Shown: in pieces, positions 25,839 through 35,613 of the stretch | How positions within the stretch are numbered: position 1 is the stretch's first letter | Layout of the letters: each line of letters begins with the position of its first letter | Assembly (NCBI RefSeq): GCF_000153205.1 | Contig: NZ_CH672427.1 | Coordinates: 1,838,541-1,902,540 of the forward strand | Direction of reading: 5' to 3' | Source of the DNA: Nitrococcus mobilis Nb-231 | Lineage (GTDB): Bacteria > Pseudomonadota > Gammaproteobacteria > Nitrococcales > Nitrococcaceae | Length of the DNA stretch: 64,000 nucleotides | Position numbers and translations under genes: made by a program | Notes under the pieces: model-generated | Told to the model about the DNA's origin: nothing | The model's database searches: none | What the model saw: the letters and a program-made list of their open reading frames with translations, nothing else

Positions 25839-26208
25839 CGTGCAGTCACCTCGGAGCAAGGCCACGCAGCGTTTGGGCCAGGTCACGCCGAGCTCGCCCA
25901 TACAAAGCAGCGCAACAGCGCGGCAGTCAATCGGCACAGGCGGCACCTCCACAAGAATGAGTCGCTACCCCCCAGGGATCCGATCCTCGGGCTGGCAATA
26001 TCCGCGTATTATTATTGCTGGCAGGCTGGCAACTCAACCACTCCGCCTCACTCCCACTCCGCCTGTACCCTCACCCCGACCTCAAAACAGCCAGCACCGC
26101 CAGATCGAAAACGCAGTGCGGCGAAATCACCCCGGCGCAGGCGGCGGCTAGCGGCACTATGGCAAAGGCCCTATTGCTCGCTTCATCACCCCAAACGGTG
26201 ACAGCAGC
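25839..26208. other. 370-bp noncoding gap before priA
   Basis: No recognisable gene. It contains CA-rich and CTCC-rich sequence with short imperfect repeats of CACTCCGCCT near 26040. It should carry the promoters of priA and of the divergent DUF2147 gene. Confidence 0.4.
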
Positions 26209-28413
26209 ATGGCCAATTGCGACGCAATCGCCCAGGTTGCCGTACCCGCCCCTTTTCACCACTTGTTCGACTATCTTCTGCCGACTGCTGAGCCGCCCCC
26301 CTGCGTGGGTGGTCGTGTTCTGGTGCCCTTCGGCAAACGCCGTGTAGTTGGCCTGGTCACGGGACTGACCAACGAGACGCCGATCGAACGACGCCGTCTG
26401 CGTGCAATCGAGACAGTACTCGATACCCGACCTGTGCTTCCGGAAGAACTCCTGAAACTGCTGCTATGGGCCAGCCGTTATTACCACTATCCTATCGGCG
26501 AGTGCCTGGCCACGGCATTACCGAGCTTGTTGCGCCGTGGTCGGCCGGCCGAACCAGCGCTCGAACGGGTCTGGCGAATCGCACCGGCGGGCCAAACCAT
26601 CGCGGCAAATGCGCTGCGCCGGCGCGCCCCTCGCCAGGCCAGACTGCTGGAGATCCTGCAGCAATCGGCGCGGCCCATTGGCTGCGCCGAGTTGACGGAT
26701 TCGAACGGGGACTGGCGCGGCGCCCTCGAGCGCTTGGCCGCTCGGGGCTGGATCGCGGCGTCGGACCGACCGGTCTATGCCCTGCGGCGTAGCCACACCC
26801 GAACCGCCGCTCCGACACTTAATCTGGCACAGAGCAAGGCGGTTCGGGCGATCACCGCCGCCTTGAACAATTTTCAAGCGCTGTTGCTGGAAGGCGTGAC
26901 CGGCAGCGGCAAGACGGAGGTGTACTTAGCCGCGATCGAAGCCGTTCTCGCCGCAGGTCGGCAGACGCTCCTACTCGTACCCGAGATCGGGCTCACACCG
27001 CAGCTCGTGGCACGGTTCACCAGCCGGCTCGATGCTCCCCTTGCCGTGTTGCACTCGGGGCTCTCCGATACAGAGCGACTGGAGGCCTGGCATGCTGCCG
27101 GCAACGGCGCCGCCCCGATCGTTATCGGCACCCGTTCGGCGGTGTTTGCGCCGCTTGCGCGTCCAGGGTTGATCGTCGTCGACGAAGAACACGACACCTC
27201 ACTTAAACAGCAAGACGGTTTTCGCTATTCTGCGCGTGATTTGGCGGTGGTTCGCGCCCGACGCTTGAATATTCCAATCGTCCTAGGCTCGGCCACGCCC
27301 TCGCTCGAAACGCTATACAATGTGCGCCGCGGACGTTATCGACAGCTGCGCCTACCACAGCGAGCGGGAGGAGCCGCTACACCTGAGTTTCGAATCTTCG
27401 ACGTACGGGGCAAACCGCTGCGCGAGGGGCTATCCCAACCCTTGCAGCAGCGGCTGCAAACGCATCTAGATGCCGGCCGACAGGCGCTGCTGCTACTCAA
27501 CCGCCGCGGCTTCGCGCCGACGCTATTGTGCCACGAATGCGGCTGGATCGCGCTGTGCCACCGTTGCGATGCGCGGCTGATTTATCACCATCCAGGTAAG
27601 CGGGTTCGCTGTCATCACTGCAACTATGACCGCCCCGTGCCTGCCCATTGCCCGCACTGCGCCGGCCCCGATTTGCGTCCACTCGGCTTGGGCACCCAAC
27701 GCGTCGAGGCCGCACTGCGCCTGGCTTTCCCTAGCGCCGGCCTGTTACGTATCGATCGCGACAGCACCCGGGGCAAAGGCGCCTTCGAGGCTCGGATGGC
27801 GGCGGCTCAACGCGGTGAAGCACAAATTCTGCTTGGAACTCAAATGCTCGCCAAGGGTCATCACCTGCCAGAAGTAACGCTGGTGGCAATCATCGATGCC
27901 GATCAAGGACTGTTCGGATCGGATTTCCGTGCGCCGGAGCGGTTCGCCCAGCTCCTAATTCAGGTAGCCGGCCGAGCTGGACGAGCAGCGCACCTCGGCG
28001 AAGTCGTCATACAAACGCACCACCCCGAACACCCGTTGCTGCAAATACTGATCCACAGAGGCTATAAAGACTTCGCCGAGGTAGCGCTCAAAGAGCGCGA
28101 ACAAGCTCATTTACCGCCATTTTCCGCTATGGCTCTGCTCCGCGCCGAAGCACACGAGGCGGACACACCGCACGTGTTCCTGGCTCAGGCGAAGGCGAGT
28201 GCCCAGCCAGCGCCGGGGATAACCATGCTGGGCCCGGTACCCGCCCCTATGGAACGCCGTGCCGGGCGTTATCGTGCCCAACTGCTGTTGCAGACGGCGC
28301 ATCGTGATGAGTTACAAGCCTTACTGCGCAACTGGGTGCCGCGCTTGGCCGAGCTTGAACAGGCGCGCCGCGTGCGCTGGTCGGTGGACGTCGATCCATT
28401 GGAGACGCTATGA
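26209..28413 (+). CDS. priA: Primosomal protein N' (replication restart helicase PriA)
   Basis: 734 aa. The N-terminal DNA-binding domain starts VAVPAPFHHLFDYLLP. The helicase core follows with Walker A GVTGSGKTEVYL (about 227-238), Walker B VVDEEHDTSLKQ and motif III LGSATPSLETL. The Zn-binding module CHECGWIALCHRCD...CHHCNYDRPVPAHCPHC lies between the two helicase lobes. Motifs V and VI (LGTQMLAKGHHLPEVTLV, QVAGRAGRA) are intact. PriA reloads the replisome at stalled forks. Length and motif order are normal. Confidence 0.97.
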   Translation: MANCDAIAQVAVPAPFHHLFDYLLPTAEPPPCVGGRVLVPFGKRRVVGLVTGLTNETPIERRRLRAIETVLDTRPVLPEELLKLLLWASRYYHYPIGECLATALPSLLRRGRPAEPALERVWRIAPAGQTIAANALRRRAPRQARLLEILQQSARPIGCAELTDSNGDWRGALERLAARGWIAASDRPVYALRRSHTRTAAPTLNLAQSKAVRAITAALNNFQALLLEGVTGSGKTEVYLAAIEAVLAAGRQTLLLVPEIGLTPQLVARFTSRLDAPLAVLHSGLSDTERLEAWHAAGNGAAPIVIGTRSAVFAPLARPGLIVVDEEHDTSLKQQDGFRYSARDLAVVRARRLNIPIVLGSATPSLETLYNVRRGRYRQLRLPQRAGGAATPEFRIFDVRGKPLREGLSQPLQQRLQTHLDAGRQALLLLNRRGFAPTLLCHECGWIALCHRCDARLIYHHPGKRVRCHHCNYDRPVPAHCPHCAGPDLRPLGLGTQRVEAALRLAFPSAGLLRIDRDSTRGKGAFEARMAAAQRGEAQILLGTQMLAKGHHLPEVTLVAIIDADQGLFGSDFRAPERFAQLLIQVAGRAGRAAHLGEVVIQTHHPEHPLLQILIHRGYKDFAEVALKEREQAHLPPFSAMALLRAEAHEADTPHVFLAQAKASAQPAPGITMLGPVPAPMERRAGRYRAQLLLQTAHRDELQALLRNWVPRLAELEQARRVRWSVDVDPLETL

Positions 28414-28786
28414 AAAGAGGCCAACCGACTATGCGCCCTCCTTGCAAGTCTCATCACAGCCGGGATAATACGCGGCTGCGAAGCAGCCGTACGAATCTGG
28501 TAGAGTGCGGCGTGAGCGATGGGCAATGGTTTGTCGAGCGTACTGTGTTGACCAGCGGCTCAGCTAGGCTGTCACCTGGAACCGGTAGCAAGCACCGCTT
28601 TAGCTCACGAGCCACATCAGCTCGATCATCTGCCTACGGGAGTGGCAAACGCGTTGCCTACCTACTACAACGCCATTCGTCTCTAATACGCAGCAACGTC
28701 CGGTTTTTTCTGATATTCGCCAGATGGCAGATTCTAAGTAGTGACCTTACGATATTGGATGCCTCTATCCCGCAAAGCAGGTAACC
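28414..28786. other. 373-bp noncoding gap between priA and the SPOR protein
   Basis: Only short frames without family resemblance. I see no terminator with a T tract and no clear promoter. Confidence 0.35.
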
Positions 28787-29458
28787 ATGGCCCGAGAAAC
28801 TAGCAAACGCGCACGGCAGGCAAGTCGCCCCTCCGCCCTCGGGCGATCGTCGCTACCGAACTGGATTTGGGGACTTGCGGGGCTTAGTATCGGCCTGTTC
28901 GTCGCCTTGCTGGTCCAACTGCATCATTCGGCACCAAATAATACCGAAGCCGTTACCAGCCTGTTTCAGCCGCAGGAAAGCGATATCGACAGCTCTATCG
29001 GGCCGACTACCGGGCGCACATCCATACCGAACGAACCGATCCAACCCCGGTTCGAATTTTATAAATTGCTGCCCGATCAAGAGGTTGAGGTGCCCGCACC
29101 GGAGCCGAATTTAGCAATCCCCATGGCCAAGCCACCGACCGCTGCCGGTCACCGGAGCAACGCCGAACATCCACGGCCGCAAACCGCAACGGCGCTACCC
29201 AGAGAGAGCGGGCCGACGAACGCCAGCTATCTGCTGCAGGTGGGCTCATTTCGCAACCTCGATGACGCCGATCAGCTTAAGGCGCGGCTGGCCTTGTTGG
29301 GAGTCGAAGCCTCAATCCAGAATGCGGAGCTTGCCGGTGGCGGGACCTGGCATCGGGTCCGGATCGGACCGTTCAGCGATCGCGAGCACCTCAACGCCAT
29401 CCGTAAGCGCCTACAGGCGGATAATATCCATGCCATCCTGCTCAAGCGCGGCGGCTGA
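28787..29458 (+). CDS. SPOR-domain cell-division protein (FtsN-like)
   Basis: 223 aa type II membrane protein. A short Arg/Lys-rich cytoplasmic end precedes one membrane span (IWGLAGLSIGLFVALLVQL, about 27-45). Then comes a Pro-rich linker and a C-terminal SPOR domain (about 145-220: YLLQVGSFRNLDDADQLKARL, then WHRVRIGPFSDREHLNAIR). SPOR domains bind denuded glycan strands at the septum. FtsN itself commonly follows priA or argS in gammaproteobacteria, so this is the likely FtsN equivalent. Its stop region overlaps the convergent gene by 17 bases. Confidence 0.85.
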   Translation: MARETSKRARQASRPSALGRSSLPNWIWGLAGLSIGLFVALLVQLHHSAPNNTEAVTSLFQPQESDIDSSIGPTTGRTSIPNEPIQPRFEFYKLLPDQEVEVPAPEPNLAIPMAKPPTAAGHRSNAEHPRPQTATALPRESGPTNASYLLQVGSFRNLDDADQLKARLALLGVEASIQNAELAGGGTWHRVRIGPFSDREHLNAIRKRLQADNIHAILLKRGG

Positions 29459-30506
29459 GGTCGGCCGGTTTGTTAGCAACCCCCAATACCCGCCGGCCGG
29501 TAGTAAATATGAATACCGGAGCACCCGCGAGTAGATACCAATAAAAGGTGCAGAAGCGCCAAACCAGAATCGCCGCGGCCGTAGTACCGCCGTCCAAATA
29601 AGGTCGAAGCAGAGCGCCAAAAACCAGTTCCACTCCCCCGGCCCCACCGGGCAGAAACGACAAGTGACCGACCAAGAACATCAAGCCCTGAGCGAGAAAT
29701 ATGTAGGACCAATGTCCTGAATAGTCCATAAAATACAGCAGCATCGGTAACACCCCATAGCGGAGCATCCAGTGCCCGACACAAAGCACATAGACCAACA
29801 GCAAACGGCTCACGCCGATGCGCAGCAACAAAGCAACGCTGCTACGAAACTGGATCAACCAGCGGGCCAAACGATAGCGTAGCCGGCACAATCCCGGCAC
29901 ACGGCGGATTACCCGCCCCAGCCAAATCGCCACCGGACGGTAGTGACGCGGCAGCCACAGCAGTAGGACCACCCCGAGTGCGAGCACGCCGACCAATATG
30001 GCGGGTGCACTCAGTGACTGAGTAATACCCTGGCCGGTGAGAAACAGCAATAACGCGACCGGCATCGCCGTTGCGAAGAAAATCAAGTCCATGACTTGGT
30101 CGAACGCCACGATGGCAGCGGCCTCGCCCAACCGCAGACCCCGCCGGGAAAGCAAAAAGATGTAGGTGGCTGCTCCGCCGGTCGACGCCGGCGTCGCCAC
30201 GGCGGCGAACTCGGCGCTGATCACGGTGCGCAGTGCTTCACGCGAGCGCAGCCGCACACCGAGCCCGCGCGCCAAGATTCGGATGCGCCCGGCATTGCAC
30301 ATCCAACCGGCCACGACCATTCCCAGCAGCAGGATCACCACGGCCGGGGATAAGGTCGCAAGTTGCCCAAAACTATCCCAACCACCATAGATGAGTGGCA
30401 ACGAGAGACTCACCGCCAGGCTGACAAGGACGAGAACCCCCCACGAATAGCGCTTCACGTAAGTAATGCCCTCTCTCATAGTCGGATGGTCTCGCACGCA
30501 GGGCAA
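29442..30506 (-). CDS. Lysylphosphatidylglycerol synthase transmembrane-like (UPF0104/YbhN) protein
   Basis: 354 aa, about eight membrane spans. Conserved features are EFAAVATPASTGGAATYIFLLSRRGLRLGEAAAIVAFDQVMDL and, near the C-terminus, LSFLPGGAGGVELVFGALL, typical of the flippase-like half of MprF and of YbhN. The soluble aminoacyltransferase domain is absent, so it is not a lysyl-PG synthase. Members are suggested lipid or glycan transporters. The first ATG (30506) and an in-frame ATG (30479) are both possible starts. It is separate from the sphingolipid island and has no obvious operon partner. Confidence 0.75.
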   Translation of the reverse strand: MPCVRDHPTMREGITYVKRYSWGVLVLVSLAVSLSLPLIYGGWDSFGQLATLSPAVVILLLGMVVAGWMCNAGRIRILARGLGVRLRSREALRTVISAEFAAVATPASTGGAATYIFLLSRRGLRLGEAAAIVAFDQVMDLIFFATAMPVALLLFLTGQGITQSLSAPAILVGVLALGVVLLLWLPRHYRPVAIWLGRVIRRVPGLCRLRYRLARWLIQFRSSVALLLRIGVSRLLLVYVLCVGHWMLRYGVLPMLLYFMDYSGHWSYIFLAQGLMFLVGHLSFLPGGAGGVELVFGALLRPYLDGGTTAAAILVWRFCTFYWYLLAGAPVFIFTTGRRVLGVANKPADLSRRA

Positions 30507-30787
30507 GGGTCGAACAGAACCGGAAGCTGCGCGATCGCCCTGCTCGGGTTACCGATTTGGACGGTACCCTTGAAGGTAGGCGGCTCGTGGCAGCAACGAA
30601 CCGAGTGGCGCTGAAAACACCAACGCAGCTTAGCTATCGCCACGGGCACATTCACCGCCGGTGTGTGGCCGACAGTGTACGTCCGATACCGACATAATTA
30701 AGGTGTTAGATCACATACGAGCAAACCACCCACTCCGATGTCAAACACACCGGCGGATCGAGAATGCGTCACCGACACCCACCTCGT

Positions 30788-31672
30788 TCACAAGCTACGT
30801 TTATTACCGCTCACAAACATCGCTTGCTTGAGGCGATAGAGTGCCGATATGTCCTCTTCCCCATAGCCTTGATCCAGTAGGCGCTGGTAGTGCTTGAGCG
30901 TCATTTCCACCACCGGCAGCGCCACACCTAGCCCATCGAGCATACGTCGGCAAATGGACAAATCCTTGTAATGCAAGACGCACTTGAAACCGGGCTCGAA
31001 TGAGCCACGCAACATTGTCGGACCACGGTGTTCAAGGAACCAGTTGCCGGCCGCGCCGCCACGCAGCAACTCAATGACGGTGGCCATATCGAGACCCAAG
31101 GCTTCACCGAAAGCCAATGCTTCGCAAACCGCCTGATTGATGCCGGCGCACATGACTTGGTTAACCGCCTTTGCGGCTTGGCCCTGACCGGACTCACCCA
31201 CACGGACCACCCGCTTGGCGATTGCCTCGAGCACGGGCATGGCCTGATCGATCGCAGCGGCATCGCCGCCCGCCATTATCACCAGAGTGCCCGAATGCGC
31301 GCCTTCCGCGCCGCCCGAGACAGGTGCATCGATGAACCAAGCGCCGCTGTCTGCAACGCGTTTAACCGCCTCCACAACCGTATCTACGCCGATGGTCGAA
31401 GTATCCACGACGATTTTACCGGGGCTGAGCCCGTCCTGCATCGCAGCCAGAACCTCGAGCACATCGGCATCCGCCGAAACCGAAATAATGATGAGATCGC
31501 ACTCATACGCCAACGTGGCCGGGTCGGTGCATGCAACAACACCCAGGTCTTCGGCAAGCACCGCGGCCGTCGAACGGGTTCGATTCCAAACGGCGCTCAG
31601 CAGCCGGGCCTGCGCCAACCGCCGCGCCATGCCGCGGCCTATAGCCCCGAGTCCGATGAGTCCTACTTTCAT
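30788..31672 (-). CDS. Beta-hydroxyacid dehydrogenase (GarR/MmsB-like)
   Basis: 294 aa. N-terminal Rossmann motif GLIGLGAIGRGMARRL, substrate-binding loop APVSGGAEGAHSGTL and catalytic-Lys segment KAVNQVMCAGINQ are the marks of the 3-hydroxyisobutyrate / tartronate semialdehyde reductase family. The actual substrate cannot be read from the sequence. ATG 31672 overlaps the speA stop (TGATG), so expression is translationally coupled to arginine decarboxylase. A GTG one codon upstream is an alternative start. No glyoxylate-carboligase or valine genes are near. Confidence 0.8.
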   Translation of the reverse strand: MKVGLIGLGAIGRGMARRLAQARLLSAVWNRTRSTAAVLAEDLGVVACTDPATLAYECDLIIISVSADADVLEVLAAMQDGLSPGKIVVDTSTIGVDTVVEAVKRVADSGAWFIDAPVSGGAEGAHSGTLVIMAGGDAAAIDQAMPVLEAIAKRVVRVGESGQGQAAKAVNQVMCAGINQAVCEALAFGEALGLDMATVIELLRGGAAGNWFLEHRGPTMLRGSFEPGFKCVLHYKDLSICRRMLDGLGVALPVVEMTLKHYQRLLDQGYGEEDISALYRLKQAMFVSGNKRSL

Positions 31673-33597
31673 CACTTGCCTTCCTCGTCATACTCACCAC
31701 TGACGTAGGGGCTGTTGAGGTAGGTATAGCCCTGCAGCCCCGCCTCCAGTTCGCGCAGACACTCGCGGCGTTCAGTCTCATCAAGCGGTGCAGCCACGAC
31801 GCGTCGCCGGTAACTCTGCAGCAACTCACGCCCGTCGAAATGCACCTGGCGCAGCACGGCTTCAATGCTGTCCCCGTTATGGGCATCTGCCAACCGATAG
31901 CCCTCGGGGGTTAGGATGACGTTGACCGAGTCCGTATCACCAAAAAGATTATGAATGTCGCCCAGAATCTCCTGGTAGGCACCCACCAGAAACACGCCCA
32001 GCAGCAACGGCTCACCGGACCGGCAAACCGGCAGCGGCAGTGTGCGCTCGACACCGGCTCGATCCACGTACAGGCGTACCGTTCCATCGGAGTCACACGT
32101 CAGATCCTGCAATATGCAGCGCCTGACCAACGGCTCATCGAGCCGGTGCAGCGGCAGAATCGGGAAGAGTTGATCTATAGCCCAAATATCGGGCATGGAT
32201 TGGAACAGCGAAAAATTGCCGAACAGCTTGTCGGCGAGCTTCTCGTTGAGCTCATCGAGCACACCGCGATGGGCGCGCACCTGGGGATCCAGGCGGCTGT
32301 GCACACGCCGGCAGGTAGCCTGATAGATACGCTCCGCATCGGCCCGTTGCGCCAGGCTCAGCAATCCATGTGTGTACATGCCCTGGGCCTCATCGAGCCA
32401 ATGGCAGGCATCGTGATAGACCTCTAACGGCGAGCGCTGCTCGCCCTGCGCGAAGCCACGATAGAGGTCACGCAGAATCGGCGGAGCCTCCTCGGCGGGG
32501 GCTAACAAATCGGTTGTTTCCGGAATCCGGTCGACATCGACCACATCGGTAATCAGAACCGCATGATGAGCGGTCATGGCACGACCCGATTCGGTCACGA
32601 TATCCGGATGGTCCAAACCGGCCGCACTGGCAAGCTCACCCAGGGTATGGACGATGTTGTGGGCGTATTCCTCCACTGTGTAATTCATGGAGCAGAAGCT
32701 GCGCGAGCGGGTGCCCTCGTAATCCACCCCTAACCCACCACCGACGTCCACGCAGCCAATCGGTGCCCCTAAGCGGTGGAGTTCCACATAATAGCGAGCC
32801 GCCTCGCGTATCCCGCGCTGGATATCGGCGATGTTGGGAATTTGCGATCCGAGATGAAAATGCAGCATCTGCAGCGAAGCGAGCCTATCCACCGCGCGCA
32901 GGCGTTCGACTACCGCCAATGCCTGTGCGGCGGATAAGCCGAATTTGGACTTCTCGCCCCCCGTATTCTGCCATTTCCCCTCGCCGATGGAGGCCAGCCG
33001 CACCCGTAGACCAAGGCGCGGCTCCACTCCTAAACGGCGTGACTCCGCAATGATCAGCTCGAGCTCAGAGCACTTCTCGACGACAATCCAGCAATCCAAC
33101 CCCAGCTGACGGGAGCGCAACGCGAGGCGAATGTATTCTCGATCCTTATAGCCATTGCAGATAATGCGTCCCCCGGGGGGTGCGACCGCGATGGCTCCCA
33201 TGAGCTCTGGTTTGCTTCCGCATTCGAGGCCGACATGATTATCTGCACCGGCCAGAATCTCCTGCACCACGCGGCGCTGCTGATTGACCTTGATCGGGTA
33301 GACGGCCGTATAGGACCCAGCGTAGCCGTGCGTGATCATCGCTTGGCGAAAGGCTCGGCACAAGCGCTCCACCCGATCATGGAGGATATTGATGAAGCGC
33401 ACCAAAACTGGCCACGCAAGCCCCGCCCGGCGTATCTCGTGGGCGAGCTCATAGAGGTCGACCTCGGAGCCGCCCCGACGACCACCGGGGCGCACAATCA
33501 GCCGCCCGGCCTCCGTGATATCGAAGTAGCCGCTACCCCAATGGCCGATATTATAAAGCTCACGGGCCGAGTGAGCGCTCGTATAATCCATGTACAA
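31672..33597 (-). CDS. speA: Biosynthetic arginine decarboxylase
   Basis: 641 aa, PLP fold type III (alanine-racemase-like barrel). The PLP Lys is K103 in YPIKVNQQRRVV. HFHLGSQIPNIADI and DVGGGLGVDYEGTRS are conserved barrel motifs, and the C-terminal region includes a catalytic-type CDSDG. Reaction: arginine to agmatine and CO2, the first step of polyamine synthesis via putrescine. Length matches the bacterial family (about 630-660). It is divergent from speE across about 210 bp, so agmatine and spermidine formation may share control. Agmatinase or agmatine deiminase is not in the window. Confidence 0.95.
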   Translation of the reverse strand: MYMDYTSAHSARELYNIGHWGSGYFDITEAGRLIVRPGGRRGGSEVDLYELAHEIRRAGLAWPVLVRFINILHDRVERLCRAFRQAMITHGYAGSYTAVYPIKVNQQRRVVQEILAGADNHVGLECGSKPELMGAIAVAPPGGRIICNGYKDREYIRLALRSRQLGLDCWIVVEKCSELELIIAESRRLGVEPRLGLRVRLASIGEGKWQNTGGEKSKFGLSAAQALAVVERLRAVDRLASLQMLHFHLGSQIPNIADIQRGIREAARYYVELHRLGAPIGCVDVGGGLGVDYEGTRSRSFCSMNYTVEEYAHNIVHTLGELASAAGLDHPDIVTESGRAMTAHHAVLITDVVDVDRIPETTDLLAPAEEAPPILRDLYRGFAQGEQRSPLEVYHDACHWLDEAQGMYTHGLLSLAQRADAERIYQATCRRVHSRLDPQVRAHRGVLDELNEKLADKLFGNFSLFQSMPDIWAIDQLFPILPLHRLDEPLVRRCILQDLTCDSDGTVRLYVDRAGVERTLPLPVCRSGEPLLLGVFLVGAYQEILGDIHNLFGDTDSVNVILTPEGYRLADAHNGDSIEAVLRQVHFDGRELLQSYRRRVVAAPLDETERRECLRELEAGLQGYTYLNSPYVSGEYDEEGK

Positions 33598-33808
33598 TGA
33601 CTACCAGCACGATCCAAAACGACGCCCAGTTTACCATCCGCTCCCGCCCGCCGAACCCGGTAACGTCTCTGAGGGGTGACTCGACTAGCCCGCTCGAGCG
33701 GCCACCGGCTGTATCGGTCATGCGGCTGCGCGGCGCAACGCAGCGATCCCGCGCGGCGGGCCGAGAGCGTGCCCAATGAGCAACCAGCCGTCGGGGAACA
33801 CAACCGCC

Positions 33809-34666
33809 ATGGCACTTGACGAGAATTGGTTCACAGAAACAGTACTTGACGAGGGCCTCGCTTTCTCGCTTCGCATTAAGGAAAGGCTGCATGCTGAGCA
33901 ATCCCCTTATCAGCGCATCGAGGTTTTTGAAACCCTCCACTGGGGCCGCTTGATGGCTATTGATGGCTGCGTGATGCTCACCGAGCGCGACAACTTCCTC
34001 TACCATGAGATGATGGTGCACCCCGCCATGTTCACGCACGCCGAGCCACATACCGTGCTGATCATCGGGGGCGGCGATTGCGGCACCTTGCAGGAAGTGC
34101 TGCGCCATCCAAATGTGGCGCGAGTTGTGCAAGTAGAGATCGACGAGCGAGTAACCCGTATTGCCGAGCGCTTCTTCCCTGAGCTCACGGCCATGAACGG
34201 CGACCCACGTTGCGATTTGCGGTTCGAAGACGGCGTGAAATTCGTTCGCAGGACAGCCACGGCCTGCTTTGATGTGGTCATCATCGATAGCACAGATCCG
34301 ATCGGACCGGCGCAAGAGTTGTTCGGCAGCGGCTTTCTGCGTCAGATCCACCGTATACTGCGACCGGGTGGTGTGCTGGCACAACAGAGTGAATCGCCCC
34401 TATTGCATGAGAAAAATATCCTCAAGCCACTGCATCGCAGTTTAGCGGAGGCGGGCTTCGCACGCCGAGTGACCCTTTGCTTCCCGGTACCCAGTTACCC
34501 CAGCGGCTGGTGGAGCTGCACGCTCGCCGGCAAGGCGTGTGAGGTACGTGACTTCCGCCGCACTGCGGCAGCGGCACGGCCGTTTACGACCCGCTATTAT
34601 AATGAGGATGTACATCGTGGCTCACTGGCAGTGCCGGAATTCTGTCGTGGCGCGTTCGATGGCTGA
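33809..34666 (+). CDS. speE: Spermidine synthase
   Basis: 285 aa from ATG 33809, chosen because the product then begins MALDENWFTE, as in many family members, and GGGGAA precedes it; an ATG at 33776 adds 11 residues. The decarboxylated-SAM site is VLIIGGGDCGTLQEVLRHP (more often GGGDGG) and the catalytic Asp region is VVIIDSTDPIGPAQELF. Reaction: putrescine plus decarboxylated SAM gives spermidine and 5'-methylthioadenosine. The by-product is the entry point of the pathway proposed for the RuBisCO-like/cupin pair at 44.5-46.0 kb. SAM decarboxylase is not in the window. Confidence 0.95.
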   Translation: MALDENWFTETVLDEGLAFSLRIKERLHAEQSPYQRIEVFETLHWGRLMAIDGCVMLTERDNFLYHEMMVHPAMFTHAEPHTVLIIGGGDCGTLQEVLRHPNVARVVQVEIDERVTRIAERFFPELTAMNGDPRCDLRFEDGVKFVRRTATACFDVVIIDSTDPIGPAQELFGSGFLRQIHRILRPGGVLAQQSESPLLHEKNILKPLHRSLAEAGFARRVTLCFPVPSYPSGWWSCTLAGKACEVRDFRRTAAAARPFTTRYYNEDVHRGSLAVPEFCRGAFDG

Positions 34667-34806
34667 ACCCGTTGCGGGGTCACCAGGGGTGGCCTTGCAC
34701 CCCAGGTACCCTTGCGCAACTGTAGACCACACCGCTGCCAGCAGACAGAAACTGCTGGATAAGCGCACTTGTTCGCGACCGCTGGACGTCATGAGCAAAC
34801 GGATGA

Positions 34807-35613
34807 TCAACGCGATTGCATCTCAACCAGCCGGTCCACGCGCAGACGTTCCCGCTCATCGAACAACCGCCGGGCCACCAAGCGATTGGCCAGCAGCGTG
34901 CCGAAACCGCTCCCAACGGTGATCAGCAAAAAGATCAGAATTTGATACTTGACGGCTTCCGCCGGCGGGCTGCCGGCTAGGATTTGGCCGGTCATCATGC
35001 CCGGCAAACTAACCACGCCCGCCGCAGCCATGCCATTGATCAGAGGAATCATGCCACTGCGCATGCTCTCGCGGCTAACCGACCCCATCGCCTCCTGCCA
35101 ACCCTGGCCAAGCATCAGGCGTGCCTCGATGACATCGCGCTGCTGCCATGCCCCCTCGATCAGCCGATCCTGGCTGAGAGCCACCCCATTCATTGTATTG
35201 CCAAGGAGCATGCCGAGCAGAGGAATGGCATACCTTGGCTCATACCAAGGCGTCGCCTGCACGAGGGCAATCAGCGCGAACACGGTCACGGAAAACGAGG
35301 AAATGAACATGGCCCCGGTGCTGATACCGAAACTCCACCACCCGGCCAAGCGGCGACGTTGCCGCGCCACCACCTCCCAGCCAGCGAGGATCAACATCAC
35401 CATGGCCATCAACGAGACCCAATAGAGTGCAACGTGAGCGAATAAAGCCTCCAACACGAAGCCGACCAGCGCCAGCTGTATCACCATACGCGCGGCCGAT
35501 ATCAGCAGTGGCCGACTCACCTCCAGCCGCGCCCGGGCGGCGAGCACGGCCAGCAGCACGACCAAGGCCGCGGCGACGCTGAGATCCAACCAGCTCAGTT
35601 GCGCCAATGTCAT
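34807..35613 (-). CDS. fetB: ABC permease FetB (YbbM)
   Basis: 268 aa with about seven membrane spans, UPF0014 family. The segment YAIPLLGMLLGNTMNGVALS, then GMIPLINGMAAAGVVSLPGMMTGQILAG, is diagnostic. With the FetA ATPase it forms a transporter implicated in iron export and resistance to oxidative stress in E. coli. Its start overlaps the FetA stop by four bases. No iron-regulator site was recognised upstream. Confidence 0.85.
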   Translation of the reverse strand: MTLAQLSWLDLSVAAALVVLLAVLAARARLEVSRPLLISAARMVIQLALVGFVLEALFAHVALYWVSLMAMVMLILAGWEVVARQRRRLAGWWSFGISTGAMFISSFSVTVFALIALVQATPWYEPRYAIPLLGMLLGNTMNGVALSQDRLIEGAWQQRDVIEARLMLGQGWQEAMGSVSRESMRSGMIPLINGMAAAGVVSLPGMMTGQILAGSPPAEAVKYQILIFLLITVGSGFGTLLANRLVARRLFDERERLRVDRLVEMQSR

